Below are positions 57,560 through 64,000 of a stretch of DNA of 64,000 nt, piece by piece; position 1 is the stretch's first letter; each line of letters starts with the position of its first letter. The notes under the pieces were generated by a model that saw nothing but the letters and a program-made list of their open reading frames with translations, did not search any database and was not told the DNA's origin. The position numbers and the translations under genes are program-made. The stretch spans positions 3,162,221 through 3,226,220 of the forward strand of contig NZ_CP060395.1 of NCBI RefSeq assembly GCF_015840335.1, in the 5' to 3' direction. This stretch comes from Synechococcus sp. CBW1108 (GTDB lineage: Bacteria; Cyanobacteriota; Cyanobacteriia; PCC-6307; Cyanobiaceae).

Positions 57560-58207
57560 ATGATCACCGTCGCCCTGGCCAAAGGCGCGCTCCTGAAGGA
57601 TTCGGTGGCCCGCTTCGCCGCCGCCGGTTTCGACTTTTCAGCCCTGCTGGACCCCGACAACCGCCAGCTGATGGTGCCCAGTGCCTGTGGCCAGGCCAGG
57701 GCACTGCTGGTGCGCAATGCCGATGTGCCGGTGTACGTGGCCTATGGGCAGGCCCAGCTGGGTGTGGTGGGCTACGACGTGATCCGCGAGCACCAGTTGC
57801 CGGTGGCCCAGTTGCTGGATCTCGGCTTCGGCAGCTGCCGCATGAGCGTGGCCGTCAAGGCCAGCAGCGGCTACCGGCGGGCGACTGACCTGCCTGCCCA
57901 CTGCCGGGTGGCAAGCAAGTTCACCGGCTGCGCCCAGGCCTTTTTCAATGCTCTGGACCTACCTGTGGAGCTGATCCATCTGGCCGGCTCGGTGGAGCTG
58001 GGGCCGATCACCGGCATGAGTGAGGCGATCGTGGACCTGGTAGCCACCGGCCGCACCCTGGAAGAAAACGGCCTGGTTGCCATCGAGGATCTTTTTCTGA
58101 GCACCGCCCGGCTGGTGGGTCACCCCCTGGCCCTGCGGCTCGACGACGGTTCACTTCAGAGGACAGTCGATCGCCTCGGGGTAGCCGTGCCCCAGCGGGG
58201 CCGCTGA
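57560..58207 (+). CDS. hisG: ATP phosphoribosyltransferase, short form
   Basis: A 215-residue HisG(S), first enzyme of histidine synthesis (ATP + PRPP to phosphoribosyl-ATP). [27 protein letters not shown] is the conserved start; [63 protein letters not shown] carry the PRPP-binding loop. The length lacks the C-terminal regulatory domain, so the enzyme should pair with HisZ, as in other cyanobacteria. Its stop overlaps the next gene's start by TGATG, so the ABC exporter is cotranscribed. Confidence 0.96.
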   Translation: MITVALAKGALLKDSVARFAAAGFDFSALLDPDNRQLMVPSACGQARALLVRNADVPVYVAYGQAQLGVVGYDVIREHQLPVAQLLDLGFGSCRMSVAVKASSGYRRATDLPAHCRVASKFTGCAQAFFNALDLPVELIHLAGSVELGPITGMSEAIVDLVATGRTLEENGLVAIEDLFLSTARLVGHPLALRLDDGSLQRTVDRLGVAVPQRGR

Positions 58208-60006
58208 TGGCCCGCCTCGACCGGCAACGCTTAGCCCGCCTGCTGCCCTACCTGGGCAGGGACCGCCGCCGCCTCGGCCTCACCCTGCTGCTGCTGATCC
58301 CGGTGGCCTTCGCCGCGGCTGTGCAACCCATGCTGGTGGGCCAGGCGATCTCGGTGCTGCGGCGCGAGCCGACCCTGGGCTGGCTCGACGGCATGCCCGT
58401 GGCCGCCGCCCTGCGCTTGCTGGTGCTGCTGCTGCTGCTGGCCGTAATGCTGCGGCTTGGACTGCAGGGCATCCAGACCTTCAACGTCCAGGCCGTCGGC
58501 CAACGGCTCACCGCCCGCATCCGCAACGACCTCTTCGCCCATGCGATGGCCCTGTCGCTGCGCTTCCATGACCGCACCCCCGTGGGCAAGCTGCTCACCC
58601 GGCTGACCAGCGATGTCGATGCCCTGGCCGAGGTCTTCGGCAGTGGGGCCGTGGGGGTGCTGGCCGACCTGGTGACCCTGCTGGTGATCGCGGTCACAAT
58701 GATCTCGATCGAGTGGCGCCTGGGCCTGCTGCTGCTGGTGAGCCAGGTGCCGGTGGTGTTCGGCATCCTCTGGCTGCAGGGGCGCTATCGCAAGGCCAAC
58801 TACCGGGTGAGGGAAGAACTCAGCCAGCTCAACGCCGACCTCCAGGAGAACCTCCAGGGGCTGGAGGTGGTGCAGATGTTCCGGCGCGAGGCTACAAACA
58901 GTGCCCGCTTCGCCCAAGTAACCAATGCCTACCGGGAGGCCGTGACCGGCACGATCCTCTACGAAAGCTCGATCTCGGCCTTGATCGAGTGGGTTGCCCT
59001 CAGCGCCATCGCCGTGGTGCTGGCCCTAGGCGGCTGGATGGTGCTCGGCAGCACCATGGGGCTCGGCACCCTCACCACCTTCATCCTCTATTCCCAGCGG
59101 CTATTCGACCCACTGCGCCAACTGGCTGAACGCTTCACCCAGATCCAGGGCGGCCTCACCGCCGTTGAGCGCATCGGCGAACTGCTCGAGCAGCCGATCG
59201 AAATCGCAGACCTGCCCGCCAGTGATCGCACAGCCGCCGCCATCTGCAGCGGCGGCGAGCGAGCCAGCGCCGGCGAGGTGATTTTTGAGCAGGTCAGTTT
59301 CTCCTACCGCCCGGACGACCCGATCCTCAGCGACCTCTCCTTCCGCATCGCCCCGGGCGAGCACGTGGCCCTGGTCGGGCCGACCGGCTCTGGCAAAACC
59401 ACCGTGATCCGTCTGCTCTGCCGGCTCTATGAACCCCAGCAGGGGCGCATCCTGCTGGATGGCATCGACATCCGCCAACTGCCCATTCCCACCCTGCGGC
59501 AACGCCTGGGCGTGGTGCTGCAGGACACCTTCCTGTTCAGCGGCAACGTGGCCGACAACATGCGCCTCGATGCGCCGATCAGCAGCGACCAGCTGCAAGG
59601 GCTCTGCGCCGAGCTGGGCCTCGATCCCCTGCTGCGCCGCCTGCCCGATGGCCTGGCCACCGAGCTGCGGGAGCGGGGCGGCAACCTCTCCTCCGGCGAG
59701 CGCCAGTTGCTCTCAGTGGCGCGGGTGGCAATCCGCGATCCGTCGGTGCTGGTGATGGATGAGGCCACCGCCTTCATGGATCCCTCCACCGAAGCCACCC
59801 TGCAACGCGACCTCGACAAGCTGCTGCACGGCCGCACCGCGATCGTGATTGCCCACCGCCTGGCAACGGTGGAGGCCTCCGACCGCATCCTGGTGTTGCG
59901 CAAGGGTCACCTGATCGAGCAGGGCACCCACAGCCAGCTGCGTCAGCAGGGGGGTGTCTACGCCCAGCTGGCCGACCTGCAGGAGCGGGGGCTGGCGGCC
60001 CTCTGA
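58207..60006 (+). CDS. ABC exporter, fused permease and ATPase (MsbA-like)
   Basis: A 599-residue half-transporter that works as a homodimer or heterodimer in the inner membrane. N-terminal ~310 residues: six membrane helices (LLLLIPVAFAAAVQPMLVG, LRLLVLLLLLAVMLRLGL and later pairs), with the coupling stretch LLTRLTSDVDALAEVFGSGAVG. C-terminal ATPase: Walker A GPTGSGKTTVIRLL, signature LSSGERQLLSVARV, Walker B VLVMDEATAFMD, His switch IVIAHRL. Class is lipid/drug exporter; substrate not readable. Coupled to hisG at its start. Confidence 0.92.
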   Translation: MARLDRQRLARLLPYLGRDRRRLGLTLLLLIPVAFAAAVQPMLVGQAISVLRREPTLGWLDGMPVAAALRLLVLLLLLAVMLRLGLQGIQTFNVQAVGQRLTARIRNDLFAHAMALSLRFHDRTPVGKLLTRLTSDVDALAEVFGSGAVGVLADLVTLLVIAVTMISIEWRLGLLLLVSQVPVVFGILWLQGRYRKANYRVREELSQLNADLQENLQGLEVVQMFRREATNSARFAQVTNAYREAVTGTILYESSISALIEWVALSAIAVVLALGGWMVLGSTMGLGTLTTFILYSQRLFDPLRQLAERFTQIQGGLTAVERIGELLEQPIEIADLPASDRTAAAICSGGERASAGEVIFEQVSFSYRPDDPILSDLSFRIAPGEHVALVGPTGSGKTTVIRLLCRLYEPQQGRILLDGIDIRQLPIPTLRQRLGVVLQDTFLFSGNVADNMRLDAPISSDQLQGLCAELGLDPLLRRLPDGLATELRERGGNLSSGERQLLSVARVAIRDPSVLVMDEATAFMDPSTEATLQRDLDKLLHGRTAIVIAHRLATVEASDRILVLRKGHLIEQGTHSQLRQQGGVYAQLADLQERGLAAL

Positions 60007-60037
60007 GCCAGCACGAAGCGGCCATCGGGCAGGATCG

Positions 60038-60550
60038 TTGATTGCGTCGCACGCGGCACTCGTGGCCTCCGCCGAGCTCCTCACCAGCCTCTACGGGGAA
60101 CGGCACCGGCTTTGCCCGACGCCCAATCCCCAGCTCAGCCTGGTGCTCAGCTGCGACCGGGCCATCGACCTGATCGAACTCGAGCAGCTCTGCGATGCGG
60201 TGGGCTGGAGCCGCCGGCCCCTGCGCCGGGTGCGCAAGGCACTGGAGCACAGCCTGCTGCGGGTGGGCCTGTGGCGCCACGACCCACGCCTGCCCAAGCT
60301 GGTGGGCTTCGCCCGCTGCACCGGCGACGGCATTGTGGAGGCCACCGTCTGGGATGTGGCAGTCCATCCCCTTTACCAGGGGGGGGGACTGGGCAAACAG
60401 CTGATGGTCTACGTGCTCGACCAACTGCGGGCCATGGAGGTGGATCGGGTGAGCCTGTTCGCCGACCCCGAAGTGGTGAAGTTCTACGCAGCCCAGGGCT
60501 GGGAGCTCGAACCCCAACAGCGGCGCTGCGCCTTCTGGTATGCGCCCTAG
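60038..60550 (+). CDS. GNAT-family N-acetyltransferase
   Basis: A ~170-residue acetyltransferase. The acetyl-CoA loop is VHPLYQGGGLGKQLMVYVLDQL (Q/R-x-x-G-x-G/A variant QGGGLG), preceded by GDGIVEATVWDVAV and followed by VSLFADPEVVKFYAAQGWELE. The first ~60 residues (SLVLSCDRAIDLIELEQLCDAVGW) recall the plastid/cyanobacterial GNAT group with this order. No ATG is present; TTG 60038 or GTG 60062 are the likely starts. The stop overlaps the stop of the convergent bestrophin-like gene. Confidence 0.85.
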   Translation: MIASHAALVASAELLTSLYGERHRLCPTPNPQLSLVLSCDRAIDLIELEQLCDAVGWSRRPLRRVRKALEHSLLRVGLWRHDPRLPKLVGFARCTGDGIVEATVWDVAVHPLYQGGGLGKQLMVYVLDQLRAMEVDRVSLFADPEVVKFYAAQGWELEPQQRRCAFWYAP

Positions 60551-61470
60551 GTCCAGAGGCTGGGATCCTGGGAGAGCGGCAGGCGGGCCAAGGGATGGTC
60601 AGGGCCCAGCAGATCGGAGCTGATACGAGAGCAGATCAGGTCCAACGGCAAGCTGAAACTGCTGCCGTCACGATCAAATGGTCCCTCCACGTAGGCACCG
60701 ACGCGTTCAGCTACCAAAAAGGCAAGGAACAACAGAATTCCCGTAATCGCCGAGTGGTTGGAGCTGAAATCCAGAAAGATGGCATAACCAAATAGCCAAC
60801 TAATCAGCCTGATGAAGACATCATAAACCGGAGGCAGTGGTGTATTGCGAACCTTCTCCAAACCCCCAACTGCATCGGTGAAGGATTCGGCGCAGCGCAG
60901 CAGCACATCCCGGCCCCAGGGGCTGATGGCCCGCCGCTGGCGCAGGCGGCCGATGGCAGCAGCCCGAGCTCGGTAGGAATGATTCAGGGTGGTCTCCGCT
61001 GGCAAACCAAGGCTTGCGCAGAGGCGGTTAACCGCTTCGCGGGCATCCTGGCGCCAATAGCCACGCAGCTCAAAATTCAGCAGCCAAACCTGCAACACCT
61101 GCAGTGCCACCAGACGGTTTTCCTCTCCCCGCCAGACACTGTCACTGCAGAGCAGGGTGTGCAGACAATCGCGCCAGTGACGGCTCACATTGGTAACTGC
61201 TCCCCAGAGGGTGCGGGCCTCCCACCAGCGGCTGATCGCCTGGGTATTGCGGAAGGCCAGCAGGATGGATACGGCCGTGCCCATGATTGCCAACCCTCCC
61301 ACATCGATGATGTCGATCCGCTTGATCAACCCCTGCGGTTCAAGGGTAAGGGTGATGGCGCACGTGAGGGCGACAAGCAGCAGATCCAGCTTCATGCGCA
61401 GCACCAGCTGGCTCAGAACGCGAGGGATCTGACGCCGGGCCAGGCGAGGGGGCAAGGAAGCAGGAACCAT
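60547..61470 (-). CDS. Bestrophin-like channel (UPF0187)
   Basis: A 307-residue membrane protein from ATG 61470 (MVPASLPPRL); a longer open frame to 61605 is unlikely. First membrane region LRMKLDLLLVALTCAITL, then the family signature ISILLAFRNTQAISRWWEARTLWGAVTN-like stretch (AVSILLAFRNTQAISRWWEA) and the late helices FIRLISWLFGYAIFLDF and AITGILLFLAFLVAERVGAYVEGPFDRD. Bacterial and algal bestrophins are pentameric anion or cation channels; cyanobacterial members may support bicarbonate or thylakoid ion flow (inference). Its start overlaps the glycosyltransferase frame by 131 bp. Confidence 0.88.
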   Translation of the reverse strand: MVPASLPPRLARRQIPRVLSQLVLRMKLDLLLVALTCAITLTLEPQGLIKRIDIIDVGGLAIMGTAVSILLAFRNTQAISRWWEARTLWGAVTNVSRHWRDCLHTLLCSDSVWRGEENRLVALQVLQVWLLNFELRGYWRQDAREAVNRLCASLGLPAETTLNHSYRARAAAIGRLRQRRAISPWGRDVLLRCAESFTDAVGGLEKVRNTPLPPVYDVFIRLISWLFGYAIFLDFSSNHSAITGILLFLAFLVAERVGAYVEGPFDRDGSSFSLPLDLICSRISSDLLGPDHPLARLPLSQDPSLWT

Positions 61471-62176
61471 GGCGGCGAGTCTGCTCGATGCCGTAATAGG
61501 CCGCAGCCAGCTGCTCGGCGCTGGAGCCCCGCCGCCAGGCACGCCGCAGGCGGGCATTGGCCAGGGTGGTCTGCCAAATGCCCAGGGACCGCCAGCGGCG
61601 CCCATCCACCCGCAGCGTTGCCCCCAGGGAGCGCAGGCGGGTGTACTGGCGCAGGCGCTGCACCAGTTCCAGGTCTTCCATCAGGGGGATGGGTGCCACA
61701 CCCCCGGCGAGGGCCAGCAGGCTGCGGGGCAGCAGCAACCCCTGGTCGCCATAGGGAAGCTGGCGCCAGCGGCTGCGCAGCGCCACCCCCAGCTCCACCA
61801 GCCGCAGGGCGGGGCTGGGGGCGTCGATCGCCAGGTTGAAATACCAGGCCGCCGGCGCGCGCCCCAGGGCGGTGGCCAGGGCTGCCTGCCAGCCGGCCCC
61901 CAGGCGGGCATCGGCGTGGAGCAGCAGCAGCCAGGCCCCACTGCTGCGGGATACCCCTAGGGCCAGCTGCCCACCCCGGCCCGGGCTGCAGGCCAGCACC
62001 CGTGCGCCCGCCAAGGCCGCCAGCCGAGGTGTGCCATCGCCACTGGCCCCATCCACCACCAGCACCTCGGCCACCAGCTGGGGCGCCGTCGCCAGATCGG
62101 CCAGCAGCAGCGGCAGCCGCGCCGCCTCATTGCGGGCCGCGATCACCACCGAAATCCCAGCCGGGCTCAGCGCCAT
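61340..62176 (-). CDS. Glycosyltransferase, TIGR04283 type
   Basis: A 278-residue family-2-like glycosyltransferase. ISVVIAARNEAARLPLLLADL, EVLVVDGASGDGT, GRGGQLALGVSRSSGAWLLLLHADARL (D-x-D-like metal motif), FNLAIDAPSPALRLVE and GDQGLLLPRSLLALAGG with PLMEDLELVQRL. It fits the TIGR04283 set often found beside TIGR04282 proteins, as here. The last ~45 residues (PGPASDPSRSEPAGAAHEAG) are not family-like and run 131 bp into the bestrophin gene, so a lost stop or frameshift near the 3' end is likely. Confidence 0.85.
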   Translation of the reverse strand: MALSPAGISVVIAARNEAARLPLLLADLATAPQLVAEVLVVDGASGDGTPRLAALAGARVLACSPGRGGQLALGVSRSSGAWLLLLHADARLGAGWQAALATALGRAPAAWYFNLAIDAPSPALRLVELGVALRSRWRQLPYGDQGLLLPRSLLALAGGVAPIPLMEDLELVQRLRQYTRLRSLGATLRVDGRRWRSLGIWQTTLANARLRRAWRRGSSAEQLAAAYYGIEQTRRHGSCFLAPSPGPASDPSRSEPAGAAHEAGSAACRPHVRHHPYP

Positions 62177-62784
62177 GGCCCCAGGTCCTCCCCCCTATCC
62201 AGGTCCCTGCGCCGAGGCAGCAGGGCCGGCTCCAGACCCCTGCGCGCCAGGGCGGCGAGGGTTTGCTCCAGCACCTGCTCGCTGCCCCAGGCAATCCCCT
62301 CCATCAGGGCCGGCTCGGGCCTGCGCAAACCGATCAGCCAGTAGCCCCCGTCACAGGCGGGGCCGAGCACCGCTTGCTGGTGATCCAACGCGGCAAAGGC
62401 CGAGGCCAGATCGGCCCGCTCCAGCTGGGGCAGGTCACTGCCGATCAACACCACCCGCCTGGCCCGTTCGGTGGCCGCCCGCTGGAACTGGCGCTGCATG
62501 CGCACCCCGAGCCCCCCTCCCCCCTGCAGCACGATGCGGCCCACCCCAAGCTGGTCGCCCAGGCGCCTGGCGGCCCGGGGGGAGAGCCCATCGACCGCCA
62601 GCACCAGCTCAATGCCCAGCTGGCGGGTCAGCTGGCGGGCCACCGCCAGGGTGTGGCCGGTGAGCCGGGCCTGGATCCGTGCCGCCGCCTCCGCCCCGAG
62701 GCTGGAGGCCAACCGCCGCTTGCAGCGCCCCGGAGCCGACCAGCGGGCCAGCACCACCAGCTGGCTTGCATCCGAGCGGCTCAA
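62167..62784 (-). CDS. TIGR04282/DUF2064 glycosyltransferase-fold protein
   Basis: A ~205-residue protein. LVVLARWSAPGRCKRRLASSLG is the nucleotide-binding start (usually F-x-K-x-P-x-x-G-x-x-K-T-R-L; here W-S-A-P-G-R-C-K-R-R-L), followed by VVLIGSDLPQLERADLASAFAAL and VLGPACDGGYWLIGLR. The long open frame to 63030 overlaps the protease gene, and no ATG fits. TTG 62784 overlaps the protease stop (TTGA), which is the likely coupled start. It overlaps the TIGR04283 gene by 10 bp, making a three-gene operon with protease first. Confidence 0.82.
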   Translation of the reverse strand: MSRSDASQLVVLARWSAPGRCKRRLASSLGAEAAARIQARLTGHTLAVARQLTRQLGIELVLAVDGLSPRAARRLGDQLGVGRIVLQGGGGLGVRMQRQFQRAATERARRVVLIGSDLPQLERADLASAFAALDHQQAVLGPACDGGYWLIGLRRPEPALMEGIAWGSEQVLEQTLAALARRGLEPALLPRRRDLDRGEDLGPWR

Positions 62785-63905
62785 CCGCGGTGCGGCAGTT
62801 CCTTGGGCTTGAGCTCCAGGTTGAGGCGCTGCTCTCCGCGCCGCAGCGCCACAGCCAGGGGGTGGCCCACCTTGCCCTGGTCCACCGCCAGCTGCACCTC
62901 GGAGGGGTTCCGCACCGCCTTGCCACCAACCTGCTCGATCAGGTCGCAGGGCTTGAGACCACCGCTGGCGGCGGGGCTGCCCGCCATCACCTCGACCACC
63001 ACCACCCCGTTCACCTCCGGCAGGCGGCATTCATCTGTGCTGGCGTTGATCTCCCGGGCAAGTTGGGGAGTGAGGGCCTGCAGGCGAACGCCGATGTAGG
63101 GATGGCTGGCCGAACCGCGCTCCAGGATCTGGGCGGCGATCTGGCGGGCCACATTGATCGGGATCGCAAAACTGAGGCCCGCCCCCGGTGCCTGGCGGAT
63201 TGCGGTGTTGATGCCGATTACCTGGCCGCGATCATTGATCAGCGGGCCGCCGCTGTTGCCTGGATTCACGGCGGCGTCGGTTTGGATGTAGGGCACCCGC
63301 TGGCCCTCACCCACCGCATTGGTGCGCTGGATGGCACTGATGATCCCAGCGGTAACCGTGTTGTCCAGGCCGAGGGGATTGCCGATGGCGATCGCCACTT
63401 CGCCAGGGCGCACCCTGGTGGAATCCCCCAGGGGGGCCACCGGCAGTTTCGAGGCCACCACTTTGACCACGGCCACATCGGTAAGGGGATCACTGCCGAG
63501 CACCTTGCCGTTGAAGCTGCGGCCATCGGGCAGGGTCACGGTCACCTCGCTGGCCCCCTCCACCACATGGGCATTGGTCAGCAGCACCCCGTCTGAGCGG
63601 GTGATGAAGCCCGATCCCTGGCCCTGCTGTTGCTCAATCGTGGGGCCCCGCCCAAATAGACCGCCCAGGGGGTTCACCATCCGCTTGACGGTGTCGATCC
63701 GCACCACCGCTGGGCCCACCTTGGCCACCGCATCCACGATCAGGGTGCTGCCCTGCTGCAGGGGCGGGCTGGGGGCCGCGTCACTGATGGGGGTCTGGGC
63801 GCTGGAGCGACCTGGCAGGCCGGGCAGCCCCTGGCCGCATCCCACCAACAGCAACGCGGCGGGGGCGAGCAGCGCTGCTCGGCAGCGGGGGGAAAGGGGT
63901 GGCAT
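62781..63905 (-). CDS. DegP/HhoA-type serine protease, lipoprotein
   Basis: A 374-residue trypsin-like protease with one PDZ domain. The N-terminus has a lipoprotein signal (LLAPAALLLVGCGQG, lipid-bearing Cys at ~residue 22). The catalytic triad is His (LLTNAHVVEGA), Asp (DPLTDVAVVKV) and Ser (VNPGNSGGPLIND). The PDZ domain (residues ~285-365) has PYIGVRLQALTPQLAREI and GVVVVEVMAGSPAASGGLKPCDLI. Cyanobacterial HhoA/HhoB/HtrA enzymes degrade or refold damaged envelope and thylakoid-lumen proteins. Promoter presumably in the last ~95 bp of the window. Confidence 0.93.
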   Translation of the reverse strand: MPPLSPRCRAALLAPAALLLVGCGQGLPGLPGRSSAQTPISDAAPSPPLQQGSTLIVDAVAKVGPAVVRIDTVKRMVNPLGGLFGRGPTIEQQQGQGSGFITRSDGVLLTNAHVVEGASEVTVTLPDGRSFNGKVLGSDPLTDVAVVKVVASKLPVAPLGDSTRVRPGEVAIAIGNPLGLDNTVTAGIISAIQRTNAVGEGQRVPYIQTDAAVNPGNSGGPLINDRGQVIGINTAIRQAPGAGLSFAIPINVARQIAAQILERGSASHPYIGVRLQALTPQLAREINASTDECRLPEVNGVVVVEVMAGSPAASGGLKPCDLIEQVGGKAVRNPSEVQLAVDQGKVGHPLAVALRRGEQRLNLELKPKELPHRG

Positions 63906-64000
63906 GGAAGCGGCCTGGGCCAGGTCGGAATCCGTTTCATTTAAGACGGCCCAACTGCTGAACCACGCGTAGATTCGGTTTTCACGAGCGGAAGCGATAG

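Overview
The window looks like a picocyanobacterial chromosome (Synechococcus/Cyanobium type). The evidence is small high-light-inducible proteins with the chlorophyll-binding ExxNGRxAMxG motif, a short-form HisG beside an ABC exporter, PEP-CTERM-like secreted proteins, and GC-rich, tightly packed core genes with overlapping starts and stops. It falls into three parts.

Bases 1-35.4 kb are a hypervariable accessory region. It holds an adaptation-only CRISPR locus: cas1, cas2, and a type III-like array of 36-nt repeats split in two by a 305-bp insert. Around this lie parts that suggest cyclic-oligoadenylate signalling: a CARF-domain protein of the TIGR02619/APE2256 kind and two DUF1874 proteins (Crn2/AcrIII-1 ring-nuclease family), the second frameshifted. 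Also present are two large polynucleotide-kinase-like/WYL-like fusion regulators, three members of an unnamed family (core domain, then a coiled coil and a membrane anchor in the fuller copies), a deoxyribonucleotidase, an HD phosphohydrolase, a kinase-like protein and several small membrane proteins. No Cas10, Cas6 or crRNP subunit is in the window. The region is littered with insertion sequences (IS66, two IS5-type, IS3, IS1182, IS21), several nested with identifiable target duplications, and with decayed genes (a sigma factor, a possible lytic protein). At its right edge are an S24/UmuD-like protein lacking its catalytic dyad and a cluster of HLIPs and microproteins.

Bases 35,694-54,816 are an integrated element at tRNA-Pro(UGG), bounded by a perfect 41-bp direct repeat of the 5' half of the tRNA. 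It carries a tyrosine integrase at the tRNA end, small regulators, a primase-helicase (3' end cut by an IS21-type element), a second compact integrase with a possible small terminase subunit, and a large terminase, but no capsid or tail genes. Cargo includes two PEP-CTERM-like secreted proteins, an IS1595 and a VOC protein. The layout is that of a satellite or tycheposon-like element that may package DNA with borrowed capsids.

Bases 54.8-64 kb are ordinary core chromosome: ridA, an iron/polyamine-type ABC ATPase, gloB, hisG, an ABC exporter, a GNAT acetyltransferase, a bestrophin-like channel, two glycosyltransferase-fold proteins and a DegP/HhoA-type lipoprotein protease.
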